DNA from: DASTFY01 sp963829955
Lineage (GTDB): Bacteria > Actinomycetota > Acidimicrobiia > Acidimicrobiales > Ilumatobacteraceae
NCBI GenBank assembly: GCA_963829955.1
Contig: CAWHKS010000009.1
Location: 152,860 to 216,859 of the forward strand
DNA length: 64,000 nt
Reading direction: 5' to 3'
Part shown: one piece after another, positions 45,056-54,141 of the stretch
Position numbering within the stretch: position 1 is the stretch's first letter
Layout of the letters: every line of letters starts with the position of its first letter
Notes under the pieces: generated by a model
What the model was told of the DNA's origin: nothing
Seen by the model: the letters and a program-made list of their open reading frames with translations, nothing else
Database searches by the model: none
Made by a program: the position numbers and the translations under genes

Positions 45056-45466
45056 AGGGTGTCGCGCACGGCCTTCGGCCGAATGTCAACCGATCTGCTT
45101 TGGTGGGCGCCAGCGGAAGCGGCTCCTCGGCACAGGTGTCACCAAACACCGGCTCCGGGCCGCTGATCTGTGCGGGTACCTCCGCACGGTCAGCTAGCGC
45201 ATCACGGCAGCTATGAGCGGATCGCCAGTCGTGGCTCGGCGGTCGTGAGCGAGTTCAGATCGCCGAGGCACCCGCGGCTGTCAGCGGCCCGCAATTGGCC
45301 GATCTGTGCGGCTCGCGTCGAGAGTGTCGGCCGTCCAACGGCTGATCCTCTGCTGCTGTGGCCGTTGACCGTCGCCCACGCCGCCCCCTTGCGATCTATC
45401 GCGGGGCCCAGACAGAACGTCGAGCCACAGAGTCGGATGGTGCGAGTCGGCGAGGAGGGCCGGTGA
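45056..45466. other. 411-base intergenic region containing one copy of a 60-bp repeat
   Basis: No gene that I can support. It contains the 60-bp sequence at 45161-45220 that recurs inverted at 53186-53245. The rest shows no hairpin or coding bias that I can defend. Confidence 0.6.
45161..45220 (-). repeat. 60-bp dispersed repeat, copy 1 (inverted relative to copy 2)
   Basis: The reverse complement matches 53186-53245 with 3 differences in 60 bases and no gaps. The core includes ctgccgtgatgcgcta and ggaggtacccgcacagatca. Both copies lie outside genes. They could be ends of a mobile segment or copies of a small non-autonomous repeat. Confidence 0.8.
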
Positions 45467-47038
45467 TCAGGGGGTCAGGCGGCTGGCGTACTGGTTGGCG
45501 TCGTTGGGGGTGAAGGCTTGGCCGAACATGGCCACGAAGCTGTTGCCGGCGTTGTCGAGGCCCATGTAGTCGCCGAGGAAGTAGCCGCGGGCGAACGGGG
45601 CGTTGCGGATGTTGAACGACGCCGGGGTGATGCGCACCTCTTCCCAGCTGGCCGGGTCGGCGCAGCTCTCGCTGGCGGACTCGCACGACACCGCGAAGTA
45701 GTCGGTGTCGAGCGTGACCGGGTCGGGGGTGTTGTTGCGCAGGTCGTAGTAGGTCACGACGACGGTGCCGTCGGCGTCCACGTGCACCGACGGGGTGAAG
45801 GCCTGCTGGTCGAAGTTGGGCTCGGTGGTCGGTGTCTTGTTGACCTTGATGGGTGCGGACCAGGTCTGGCCGCCGTCGGTCGACTGGGTGAAGGCGATGT
45901 TGTCGTGGTCGACGGCGAAGAGGCCGCCGTCGAAACGGGCGTCCATCCACACCCCGTAGAGGTTGCCGTTCCCCGAGTCGACGGCCACCTCCGGGAGGAG
46001 GTCACCGGCCCGGATCGGGCAGGCACCCTGGTCGCTGGGATCAGGGCAGGCCACCGCCTCGGTGTCGATGGGGGTGTCCTCCCGAATCAGGCTCATCGGG
46101 ATCATGTCGTCGACCCGGGTGGGCTTGGTCCACGTCTGGCCGCGATCGGTCGAGCGGATGTAGGAGAACTTGACCGGGCCGATGCCACCACGCCGGTTCG
46201 AGCTGTTGGTGATGTCGGCGAAGAAGTCGAACAGCTCTCCCTGGGGACGGACGACGATCTGGTTGCCCAACGTCTGCTTGTTGGCTCCGGTCTCGTAGAT
46301 CTTGCGGGCCGGCTCCCAGCTGTCGCCCCCGTTGGTCGTCCGGGTGAAGTAGATCGGTCCCTTGAAGCCGAGCCCGACGACGTTCTCCGGGTTGACGATC
46401 GAACCCTCCGACACCTGCAGCCGGTCCCACACCGCGTAGACGAAGTTGGCGTCGTTCGGGTCGGCGGTGATCGAGTTCTTGTCGTTGAGGAACCGACCGA
46501 CCGGATCGGTGATCAAACGGATGGCCGGCTCCCACGACACCCCGCCGTCGGACGAGCGGTTGTAGGTCATGCCGTTGGCCCCGAAGGCCGCGCCGACGTC
46601 AGGATCGGTCACCAGGCTCATCGCGTGCAGGACACCGTCGGGGCCGAAGGAGATCCACGGATCCGACGACCGTTGGAACTGGCCGCCCGTGCAGCGGGTG
46701 TCGTTGGGGACCGCAACATGGGTCGGCCAGGTGACACCGCCATCGAAGCTGACCGCGGCGGTCATGCCCTTGGCCCCGCCGTTGGAGTAGCGATCCTGCT
46801 GGTAGACGCCGACCACGTTGGCCGCGTTGGTCGGGTTGACCTCCAGCCAAGGCTCCACCTCGGCGTCGGGGAAGTTGGTCCCCGAGCCGTCCGGCGGGCA
46901 CCCCGCCAGCGGGTTGCCGACCGACGCGTCCACCGGCGGGCTGACGCTCAGCGGCGCCGCGTAGGCAGCGGTCACCGCCAGCATCACCACCCCGACGATC
47001 CCGACAACCGGACGAAGAATCCTGGCCATCATCGCCAC
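45467..47038 (-). CDS. Exported sialidase-fold (BNR/Asp-box) protein
   Basis: Protein of 523 residues with a Sec signal (VVGIVGVVMLAVTAAYAAP) and a six-bladed sialidase-like propeller. Five Asp-boxes are visible: SFDGGVTW, SSDGGVSW, TTNGGDSW, STDRGQTW and STDGGQTW. I do not see the full set of catalytic residues of true sialidases (the arginine triad is not clear), so it may bind or cleave another glycan. ATG at 47038. It is alone and flanked by remnants, suggesting acquisition. Confidence 0.82.
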   Translation of the reverse strand: MAMMARILRPVVGIVGVVMLAVTAAYAAPLSVSPPVDASVGNPLAGCPPDGSGTNFPDAEVEPWLEVNPTNAANVVGVYQQDRYSNGGAKGMTAAVSFDGGVTWPTHVAVPNDTRCTGGQFQRSSDPWISFGPDGVLHAMSLVTDPDVGAAFGANGMTYNRSSDGGVSWEPAIRLITDPVGRFLNDKNSITADPNDANFVYAVWDRLQVSEGSIVNPENVVGLGFKGPIYFTRTTNGGDSWEPARKIYETGANKQTLGNQIVVRPQGELFDFFADITNSSNRRGGIGPVKFSYIRSTDRGQTWTKPTRVDDMIPMSLIREDTPIDTEAVACPDPSDQGACPIRAGDLLPEVAVDSGNGNLYGVWMDARFDGGLFAVDHDNIAFTQSTDGGQTWSAPIKVNKTPTTEPNFDQQAFTPSVHVDADGTVVVTYYDLRNNTPDPVTLDTDYFAVSCESASESCADPASWEEVRITPASFNIRNAPFARGYFLGDYMGLDNAGNSFVAMFGQAFTPNDANQYASRLTP

Positions 47039-47289
47039 CTCCCGACGGAGACGAGCCCGCGAAGCGATGGTACGCCCGGGCCCGCCGATCCGTCACCAGG
47101 GTTCCGACACACGGCCAGACTCGGCTCACGAAGAGTGGCCGCCCATCGGTCGGCGACAGATGGCTGCAACCATCGCCAGACTCGAGCGGGGGCGCCCCCA
47201 TCCGATACTGGCCGATCCTGGGCGGTGGGTAGCGTCGGCTGGGCACACAGATCGGCGCTCCCGACGATGGTCGCTGCGTCGGAGTGGTG

Positions 47290-47486
47290 GTGTGGGTCCA
47301 ACGCGTCGTCGACGACAACTGGCCCGCGCCGATGGCGATCAACCTGGCCCTCGACGCCCCGCCCCTTCAACTCCGCCTTGCACAGACCGCGAAATCGCGG
47401 CTGCGCTGAACGAGCCGTTGGCCGGACCCAAGCCCGTCGTGACGACCGGATGGCACGACGCCAATGACCGACGCCCGGTCCCGGCG
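47290..47486 (+). repeat. Direct repeat, copy 1: 3' end of a NIPSNAP gene plus downstream flank
   Basis: About 197 bases match 55052-55247 in the same orientation, 7.76 kb apart. The first 120 bases encode the last 40 residues of the NIPSNAP protein (VQRVVDDNWPAP then LNLALDAPPLQLRL-like) with its stop; the rest is downstream flank. The rest of the gene is absent here, so this is a pseudogene fragment. Confidence 0.8.
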
Positions 47487-47540
47487 GTAGGGGATGCGTC
47501 GGCCCGAGGCTTGCCCGGCGTTCACGTCGCTTCGGCGCGA

Positions 47541-47546
47541 TATGAT
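47541..47546 (+). promoter_or_regulatory. -10 element TATGAT
   Basis: TATGATAAAT stands out as AT-rich in GC-rich surroundings, 36 bases before the ATG of the small coiled-coil gene. No clear -35 hexamer at normal spacing. Confidence 0.5.
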
Positions 47547-47581
47547 AAATGAAAAGATACCTTGGACGACAGGAGGGGTTC

Positions 47582-47719
47582 ATGGCCCGGACCAAGGGAG
47601 CAATCAACAAGTCGGCGCGGGAACACGCTCAAGATGCACTGATCGCCACCCTGAAGGCGACGATCGCCGCTCTGAAGAAGGAGAACAAGGAACTGAAGGC
47701 GGCGATCAAGTCGAAGTAG
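47582..47719 (+). CDS. Small basic coiled-coil protein, 45 residues
   Basis: Short gene with AGGAGGGG directly upstream and a TATGAT promoter element. The protein is lysine-rich and helical: MARTKGAINKSAREHAQ, then heptad-like LIATLKATIAALKKENKELKAA, ending IKSK. The C-terminal half looks like a short parallel coiled coil with Leu/Ile at a/d positions. No homologue recognised. It could be a nucleic-acid-binding or regulatory peptide; unknown. Confidence 0.6.
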   Translation: MARTKGAINKSAREHAQDALIATLKATIAALKKENKELKAAIKSK

Positions 47720-48020
47720 GTCGGCCCGTCGACGCAGGGAACCGTAGCCACCTCAACGCGAGGACGGCGGACCTGCCTCTCTGGTGAGAGCATCCCTGTC
47801 GTGCCGATCAGGGGTACTCGCGAGGAAAGCCCTGCCCGGGGTATGGGTCGCCTGCGACATCGGCAGGCGTCAATGCTTGAACCGGCGGTAACTCCCTGGG
47901 CGTTTCAGACGTCCGCGACGGTGATGGCGCCCTGCTGGGGACGATCGCGTCCGGCGTGTCTCCGCACGTCGTCGCACCGGAACGTACGAGCTCCAGTCGA
48001 CCGCGGACGGTCACGGTGAC
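47720..48020. other. 301-base gap, nothing recognised
   Basis: Between the small coiled-coil gene and the zinc-ribbon gene. No hairpin, repeat or coding signal that I can support. Confidence 0.5.
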
Positions 48021-48467
48021 GTGACGCACCGAGGCCACTACTGGGTGTGCCCGACGTGCGCGCCGCTGATCGACGCCGCCCACGCTGCAGGCGAGGAGTC
48101 GATGCGGTTGAGCGCGCTCGGGCAAGCAGTCGAGGCGGAGTACGCCGAGGCCAAGCGGGCTCTTCGCGACGCCAACGCTGCGCTGCGGATCGCCCGACGC
48201 GAGCACAAGCGCCGTGTGGGGCCAGTCGGGGTAAAGCCTGCCCAGAAGGCGACAACCAAGCAGAGGCCGGCCAAGAAGGCGGGGACCAAGCAGAAGAAGG
48301 ACGATCGCCCACGCTGCCGATACTGCAACGGCGAGATGGTGCTCCGTAACGACAAGTGGACGTGCCGGTTCGTCGGCAAGCGGCACGGGCCGCGCGGCGG
48401 AAACCTGCGCCGCAGCGTGTGGGCGCCCCCCACGATGGGCGCGCCGGGGCTTGGCAAGCGACGGTGA
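48021..48467 (+). CDS. Hypothetical Lys-rich protein with zinc-ribbon-like cysteines
   Basis: Predicted protein of 148 residues, GTG start. It has an N-terminal CPTC near residue 10, a helical coiled stretch (EAEYAEAKRALRDANAALRIA), a Lys/Ala/Thr-rich linker (KPAQKATTKQRPAKKAG) and a C-terminal CRYCNGEMVLRNDKWTC, which fits a CxxC-x(11)-C zinc ribbon lacking one clear partner. A nucleic-acid-binding role is plausible. No family recognised and the ribosome site is weak. Confidence 0.5.
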   Translation: MTHRGHYWVCPTCAPLIDAAHAAGEESMRLSALGQAVEAEYAEAKRALRDANAALRIARREHKRRVGPVGVKPAQKATTKQRPAKKAGTKQKKDDRPRCRYCNGEMVLRNDKWTCRFVGKRHGPRGGNLRRSVWAPPTMGAPGLGKRR

Positions 48468-48879
48468 TCGTGAGTGTGCACCGCGAGCGGCCGCGCAACC
48501 CGTCCATCGTGCTCCGCGCAGAGGTCCCAACGAGGCAGTGTCAGGCAGGAGATCAGCGCGAACGCGGCCCCTGGGCCCGTAGCAGGCTCCGGGGACCGTG
48601 CAGAGCTTTGCCCGGCCCCGATAGGGCAGTCGGAGGCTCTCCGGCCCTTCTGAGAGCTCCCGCGCGCGCCTGTCCGCGGTCCCTCCGCTGGCTCTCGGAC
48701 TCGGACTGGAGTTCGGCGAGCTCGGGCTTCTACGCGTCGGGCCAGCGCGGGCGAGCCCGTAACGGGGCTCCGTCGACGGGGCGGCCGGCTCCAGAACGGG
48801 TGCAATCGGCGCTCATCGGCGCGCCGCCCGAACCGGCGATCGGGGACGCTGGCGCGTAAACCTGCCACGATCGGTTTCG
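48468..48879. other. 412-base gap, nothing recognised
   Basis: Very GC-rich DNA between the zinc-ribbon gene and the lipoprotein gene. No gene, hairpin or repeat that I can defend. Confidence 0.5.
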
Positions 48880-49350
48880 ATGTGGATGCGCAGCGGGTGG
48901 ATGATGTGCGTGCTCCTGGTGGCCTTGGGAGCCGCGTGCAGTGACGACGACAACGGGAACCCGGGCGAGTTATACCCCGACCGGGCGAACCAATATCGCG
49001 AGGACCAGGAATGCCACATTGGCGAGCCCGCGATGATCGGCGGCTACACGACGACGGTGGCCGACGTGGACGTCGACGATGGATCGATCCGCGTCGACAT
49101 CGAGATCACCAACCGCGACGAGAATCCACAGCGGATCGACTCCACGCAGTGGACGCTCGTGAACCCGCGGGGCCAGACGATCGAGGTGACGAGTGCGGAC
49201 TTCCCCGTGACGGAGCTGCCGGGAGGCGAGACCGTCACCGCCGAGGTGTCGTTCGCTGTCGACCCGGATGAGACCGGCGACTACTACATCCAGTACAAGC
49301 CCGAGACGCTCGACGCGGCCCGCGGCATCTGGCAATACGCCGTCGAGTGA
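48880..49350 (+). CDS. Lipoprotein with Ig-like (DUF4352-like) domain
   Basis: Protein of 156 residues. Signal with lipobox (LVALGAACSDDD; Cys 20). The mature part has the beta-sandwich pattern of DUF4352: YTTTVADVDVDDGSIRVDIEI, then TLVNPRGQTIEV and VTAEVSFAVDPDETGDYYIQY. Such domains follow lipid anchors in many actinobacterial surface proteins. Function unknown. Confidence 0.75.
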   Translation: MWMRSGWMMCVLLVALGAACSDDDNGNPGELYPDRANQYREDQECHIGEPAMIGGYTTTVADVDVDDGSIRVDIEITNRDENPQRIDSTQWTLVNPRGQTIEVTSADFPVTELPGGETVTAEVSFAVDPDETGDYYIQYKPETLDAARGIWQYAVE

Positions 49351-49711
49351 CGGATCGTCAAGGATCCGACTCACGCGACCGGACCCCCTCCATTGTCAAC
49401 CATCGACCGGATCCACTGTCGTCCGGCATGAACCGGGACCGCACGCACAACCGCCGTCCGTTCAGCACCCAAGATCTCATTCAGGAGACGCCGGCGAGAC
49501 GACGCAGCCGTCACCTACGAGACGGACCGGCTCCGTCAGACAGCCCTGGAAGTGGCGACCGTCGATTCGCCCTGCAGCCGGCGTTCTGGGGGCATGTGTG
49601 CAGGTTGAGTCTTCTCGGGTGGGCGCGATCGGTTGGGTCTGCGGCTCGGCTGCGCCTCGCAGACCGGCGCAGCCGCCACAGCCGCTTGTCGATGGTGGGA
49701 CACTGCAGCCC
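49351..49711. other. 361-base gap, nothing recognised
   Basis: Between the lipoprotein and the endonuclease/exonuclease/phosphatase gene. No coding signal on either strand that I can support. Confidence 0.5.
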
Positions 49712-50608
49712 ATGAGCGTGGGGGTATTGAGGGTCGTTCAGCTCAACATGGATTCGATCTTCGGACCTCGGTGGCCGGAGCGCAGAGTCGAGGTCGTCAG
49801 ATGGCTCGAGGACCTGAACCCTGACCTGGTCTGTCTACAAGAGGTCTGGGAGGATCATCGCCGCCCGAACACGGCCGGATGGGTCGCCGAGCACCTGTCG
49901 GAGACTTGGTACGTGGCGTTCGAGGGGTTCGCGTTGCCTGACCCCGAAGCGACCGGCGCTCATCCGTCGGTGAGGTTCGGATCGGCGCTCTTGAGCAGGT
50001 GGCCAATCGACACCGTCGAGTTGATGGCGATGCCGATCAACCCTGACGAGGAAGATCGGCCCCATGTGACGATGCGCGTGCCGTTCGTTCCGGTTGGAGT
50101 TCCGTACGAGTTGCTCCACGCCCGCACGGGTGGGATCGACGCGTACAGCACCCATCTCCACTCGGGGACCGGGCAGACGGCCCAACGCGTGGAGCAGGCG
50201 CTGTTCATCGACGACGCGATCGCTCGCACCTGTGACCCCTCGGCGGAGATGCCACCGGTGCTGTGTGGGGACTTCAACGCCGAACCGGAATCCGACGTGA
50301 TCCGTTTCCTCACCGGCAACGCAGTCGTCAAGGAACGAAGCACGTACTTCCAGGACGCCTGGGGAGTGGTGCACGGTGCCGGCGGTGTGACGTGGGATCC
50401 CGCGGGCAATCCGATGACCCCGAACTCTTATCACCCCGGTCGCATCGACTACATCTTCGTCGGTGACCCGGCGTTCCGCGAAGACGGCACAGGACGAGTC
50501 GTGAACGCCGAACTTGCCTTCAACGAGGCGAGAACCGGCGTCTTCGCCAGCGATCACTACGGACTCCGCGCAGACATCGCCTGGCCGACGCGGCCCTCGG
50601 ATACGTGA
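49712..50608 (+). CDS. Endonuclease/exonuclease/phosphatase family protein
   Basis: Protein of 298 residues with the EEP motifs: VVQLNMDS, PDLVCLQEVW with the metal Glu, STHLHSGTGQTAQR, LCGDFNAEPESD with Asp/Asn pair, HPGRIDYIFVGDP and FASDHYGLRADI with the catalytic Asp-His. ATG at 49712. No signal peptide. It could cleave nucleic acid, phospholipid or inositol phosphate; the sequence does not say which. Confidence 0.85.
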   Translation: MSVGVLRVVQLNMDSIFGPRWPERRVEVVRWLEDLNPDLVCLQEVWEDHRRPNTAGWVAEHLSETWYVAFEGFALPDPEATGAHPSVRFGSALLSRWPIDTVELMAMPINPDEEDRPHVTMRVPFVPVGVPYELLHARTGGIDAYSTHLHSGTGQTAQRVEQALFIDDAIARTCDPSAEMPPVLCGDFNAEPESDVIRFLTGNAVVKERSTYFQDAWGVVHGAGGVTWDPAGNPMTPNSYHPGRIDYIFVGDPAFREDGTGRVVNAELAFNEARTGVFASDHYGLRADIAWPTRPSDT

Positions 50609-50794
50609 ATCGACTCAGGTGCCCACCGACTCCAGATCCGGCGCGCCACGCCGACCCCCGCACCACCACCATCTATGACCGGCGCCGCGAGAACTTCGAC
50701 AGAGGCAGCACCGACAGGATCTCAATCTGCGTGACCAGTCGGGCGCGACCCAGAAGTGCCGAGGCGGGGCACTATCCGCCAGCCACGAAGGCGA

Positions 50795-50944
50795 CTACGA
50801 CGTAGGCGGCGTGCCGGTCGACCAGTCCAAGTGCGTGATGAACCCCGACACGAATACGAAGTCGACCGGGCCGTCGCCGAGCACTTGATAGGCGATATCG
50901 AGCCCGTCGGTGCTCTTTGCGTATCGGATGTCCGAACCGGCCAT
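50795..50944 (-). pseudogene. N-terminal fragment of an alpha/beta-hydrolase/adenylate-cyclase type protein
   Basis: The ATG at 50944 begins MAGSDIRYAKSTDGLDIAYQ then LGDGPVDFVFVSGFITHLDW, the standard N-terminus of actinobacterial hydrolase-cyclase proteins. Homology stops at THLDW and the frame ends 8 codons later, so only ~42 of several hundred residues survive. Confidence 0.6.
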
Positions 50945-51179
50945 CGCACCACCCCTCACCCCGACAGCACCACGGGTGCCGCCGACCCATTGAAGCACCT
51001 CCGGTCTGCCCACCCCCCAACGGTTGCGACGCGACCCGTCGGCCAGAGCGACCTAACGAATCGGCCCGCGTCGACCATCCCCGACCGCTCGACGCCCCGT
51101 CCTGAACCCCCCACAAAGCGCCGAACCGTGGCACCTTCCCGGCGTTCGGGGGCGCTCGGTCCTCAGCGGCACGCCGCGT
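50945..51179. other. Junk-like spacer between two truncated genes
   Basis: With 50609-50794 this makes about 420 non-coding bases around the hydrolase fragment. I see no gene in either part. Confidence 0.4.
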
Positions 51180-51779
51180 TTAGGGGGCAGCGGGCCGGCG
51201 CGCTATCCAGGTTTCGTGTGCCACTTGGTAGGGCCCTGGCGCTGCTGGGTGCGCGAGAGGTAGCCAGCTCATCTCGTGCCCGTTGAGGTTCGCTGACAGT
51301 TCGGTGCCGTAGTCGGTGACGGTGAGCTTCGTCGGAGCGGCGGCGCCCAACAGCTTCCGGAGGACTCGCAGAGCGGCGTTACCGAGAGTCACGATCACGT
51401 CCGGTGCTGCGGCGGTCAGCTCGCGCCGGAGTCGGGCAAGGTTCTGGTCGATCCCTTCACTGACGATCTGAGCTTCCGAGGGATGCGGAGCCAGCTCCGC
51501 CGGTGGCAGTCCATGGGCGCGAGCGAACGGCTCGTAGACGCCTTCGACCGCGGCGCGCATCTTCACCGACGCCCTGTAGGTGTTCAGGCAGTCCGTGATC
51601 CACGCGTCGGCTCGAGCGACACCGAGGGGACCGAGTAATCGCTCCTCAACCCAGAGACCCGACGGCCCATTGAGATGTGAGACCGGTGCAACGGTTCCCC
51701 ACGCGTCGCTCCAGCCGACCCTGTGACATCCATTGCTCGACTCTGTGCACCTCGTCGGCGCCGGTCCAGAACGGCTCGG
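51180..51779 (-). pseudogene. Uracil-DNA-glycosylase-superfamily-like gene, truncated by IS3 element and frameshifted
   Basis: The surviving C-terminal ~195 residues read NGPSGLWVEERLLGPLGVARADAWITDCLNTYRAS (region 51,530-51,660), PDVIVTLGNAALRVL and WLPLAHPAAPGPYQVAHETW, similar to UDG-like proteins. After a one-base shift near 51,725, EPFWTGADEVHRVEQWM continues upstream to the left end of the IS3 element at 51,780, where it stops. The N-terminus is not found beyond the element, so more than a simple insertion happened. The family call is moderate. Confidence 0.55.
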
Positions 51780-51849
51780 GGGGACTGCCGCGTGATCGGG
51801 TGACATCTGAGCTGTGGTGCCGTGAGGTGCCGCTGGAAGGATGTTCTCC

Positions 51850-52143
51850 ATGCCCAGGCCCTATCCGCGGGAGTTCCGCGAGGACGTGATCCGGGTGGCC
51901 CGCAACCGCGAGCCCGGCGTCCGGATCAGAGACGTCGCGGCCGACTTCGGGATCTCCGAGGGTTGTCTGACGAACTGGCTCGCTCGTGCTGATGTCGAAG
52001 ACGGCATCAAGCCGGGCACGACTGCGGCGGAGAACGCGGAGCTGCGCGCCGCGTAGCGCCGGATCCGGCTGCTCGAGCAAGAGAACGAGGTCCTGTGTCG
52101 AGCGGCGGCGTATCTGTCGCAGGCGAACCTGCCGGGAAAATGA
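51850..52143 (+). pseudogene. IS3 orfA (transposase subunit), internal stop
   Basis: Helix-turn-helix protein MPRPYPREFREDVIRVA then VRIRDVAADFGISEGCLTNW, and after an in-frame TAG at 52054-52056 the leucine-zipper part RIRLLEQENEVLCRAAAYLS. Without the stop it would have about 97 residues and end in TGA overlapping the orfB ATG (52143). Confidence 0.8.
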
Positions 52144-53013
52144 TGTACCCGCTCGTCCGTGAGCTCGCCGCCGACGGGATCCCCGTCACGGTGACGTGCC
52201 GGGTCCTCGATATCGCCCGTCAGCCCTCCTACCGCTGGCTCGCCAGCCCGGTCACCGAGGCGGAGCTCGGCGAGGCGCAGCTCGCGAACGCGGTGTTCGA
52301 CGCGCATCGTGATGACCCCGAGTTCGGCTACCGCTTTCTCGCCGACGAAGTCCGCAAAGGTGGCTTTGAGGTCTGTGATCGAACGGTGTGGCGGATCTGC
52401 CAGGACAACGGCTGGTGGTCGACGTTCGCCAAGCCCAAGAACCGCAAGAAGGGCAAGCCCGGAACGCCGGCCCACGACGACCTCGTCCGTCGGGACTTCC
52501 GCGGACGGGCCGAACCAGCTGTGGCTCGCCGACATCACCGAGCACCACACCGGCGAAGGCAAGCTCTACCTCTGCGCGATCAAGGACTGCTTCTCGAACC
52601 GGATCGTCGGCTGGGCCATCGACTCCCGCATGAAGGCCCGCATCGTCGTCGCCGCGATCGAGATGGCTGTCGCTCGCCGCGGTGACGTCGCCGGCTGCAT
52701 CCTTCACTCCGACAGGGGCAGTCAGTTCCGCGCTCGGAAGGCGCAGCGCGTACTGACCCGCTACCGGATGGTCGGCTCCATGGGCCAGGTCGGATCGGCC
52801 GGCGACAACGCAGCCATGGAATCGTTCTTCGCGCTCGTCCAGAAGAACATCTTGAACCGGCGCCGATGGGCGACCCGCGACGACCTGCGCATCGCGATCG
52901 TCACCTGGATCGAACGCACCTACCACCGTCGCCGGCGACAGGCCGCGCTCGGCCGCATGACCCCCGTCGACTACGAGATGATCATGACCCCACAAGCCAC
53001 CCATGCCGCCTAA
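52143..53013 (+). pseudogene. IS3 orfB (DDE transposase), frameshifted
   Basis: Starts MYPLVRELAADGIPV with the HTH_21-like region (FGYRFLADEVRKGG), then one base is missing near 52,490 and the core continues PNQLWLADITEHH (first Asp), ILHSDRGSQF (second Asp) and NAAMESFFALVQKN (Glu), ending ALGRMTPVDYE. All three catalytic residues remain encoded, so damage is recent or is a sequencing error. Confidence 0.85.
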
Positions 53014-53046
53014 CCCAACCTGTCACCAGATCGTGCAGCAGTCCCC

Positions 53047-53625
53047 GGGATGTGTCTAGCGATTCTGCTGGCGGCGAGGACCTGACGATCTTCGTCGCCA
53101 CCAATGCCGCTCGCGCCAGCGATGGAGACGCGGGCCATTCACTCGCCGAAGCGATCTTCCACGCTCGTCCCGTTGAGGTGAAGCGCCGCTCATATCTGCC
53201 GTGATGCGCTACCTGACCGTGGGGAGGTACCCGCACAGATCAGCGCCACTGTCCCGGCAATCCCTGACGCTGGCAACGGCTTCTGGCCGCTGTCGTTATC
53301 GGCGACCGTGGAAACCCCAGCCGCTCACGCTGCACCTGACGTCTGATCGGTTACCGCCCGCCGCCCCAACACTTCAGCCACCACGCGAACCCGCCGAGCC
53401 CTCTGGGCATTTGGTCGAAGTCTGTGGGATCCATGCCGCTGCGGTGAGCCGCCTCCGTTGCAGCCACGTCCTCCCGTGAATCAACGCCGCCAGGCGACGA
53501 TCCCGAGGATGGCCAAGACGAACCGAAGCACCTATCGGAGCGCAGGAGTCAGTCGACGGGCGACCGGTCCCGGAGCCGGCGCTCCCGGATAGCCGTCTGC
53601 TGGGTCCAGACCTTGCTCCGTAGCG
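53047..53625. other. 579-base intergenic region with copy 2 of the 60-bp repeat
   Basis: No intact gene. At 53,060-53,204 one frame reads EDLTIFVATNAARASDGDAG then SLAEAIFHARPVEVKRRSYLP and stops, possibly the C-terminus of a lost gene. The 60-bp repeat (53186-53245) overlaps that end. Confidence 0.5.
53186..53245 (+). repeat. 60-bp dispersed repeat, copy 2
   Basis: Matches the reverse complement of 45161-45220 at 57 of 60 positions. It lies 140 bases beyond the right end of the IS3 element, so it is not part of that element. Confidence 0.8.
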
Positions 53626-53664
53626 ATGGAAGAGTCGCCGACCTCCCATGCGAAGCTGCCCGCG

Positions 53665-54141
53665 ATGACCGGCGTAGAGGTGCTCGTCGCGCTCGGCATC
53701 GCCGTCGGGTTGGTGGGCGTCGTGGTGCCGGTGGCGCCCGGGGCGCTGCTCGTCTGGGCGGCGATCCTGGTGTGGGGCATCAACGTCGGGACGGCCACCG
53801 GCTGGGGTGTCGTTGCCGCTGCGACAGCCTTGATCGCAGGCGGCCAGGTCGTCAAGTACACGATCCCCGGCAAGCAGCTGAAGGCAAGCGGCGTTCCCAG
53901 CCGGTCGCTGATCATCGGTGGACTCCTCGCCATCGTGGGATTCTTCGTGGTCCCCGTCGTGGGCCTCTTCATTGGGTTCGTCCTCGGCGTCTATTTGTCC
54001 GAGCTCCAGCGGGTCGGCCCACGAATGGCCTGGCCGTCAACGAAGGCTGCCCTGCGCGCCGTCGGTGTCTCGATGCTCGTCGAGCTCATGTCCGTCCTCC
54101 TGGCCACGGTGGTGTGGATCATCGGGGTGATCGCTACTTGA
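53665..54141 (+). CDS. DUF456 membrane protein
   Basis: Hydrophobic protein of about 158 residues with four or five helices and the DUF456 pattern: VLVALGIAVGLVGVVVPVAPGALLVWAA (53,675-53,765), then IPGKQLKASGVPSRS and VVPVVGLFIGFVLGVYLSEL. The glycine-rich GLFIGFVLG segment is typical. ATG at 53665 fits the family N-terminus; an in-frame ATG at 53626 is possible. Function unknown. Confidence 0.82.
   Translation: MTGVEVLVALGIAVGLVGVVVPVAPGALLVWAAILVWGINVGTATGWGVVAAATALIAGGQVVKYTIPGKQLKASGVPSRSLIIGGLLAIVGFFVVPVVGLFIGFVLGVYLSELQRVGPRMAWPSTKAALRAVGVSMLVELMSVLLATVVWIIGVIAT

Larger units (their letters stand above)
47039..47581. other. 543-base region with a duplicated NIPSNAP 3' end and a promoter
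   Basis: No intact gene. It contains the partial NIPSNAP copy (47290-47409) and the -10-like TATGAT of the small coiled-coil gene. The first 250 bases hold nothing that I recognise. Confidence 0.6.
51780..53046 (+). mobile_element. IS3-family insertion sequence, inactive
   Basis: Bounded by imperfect inverted repeats at 51780-51805 (GGGGACTGCcGCgtGATC, then GGTGACA) and 53021-53046, differing at 4 of 26 positions. Inside are orfA and orfB in the usual overlapping order. OrfA has an in-frame TAG and orfB a frameshift, so it cannot move by itself. No convincing target duplication is visible at the ends. Confidence 0.8.

Noticed and set aside
45518..47467. A 649-residue forward frame antisense to the sialidase-fold gene
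   Set aside because: Low-complexity V/G/R-rich shadow; the reverse frame has a signal peptide and five Asp-boxes.
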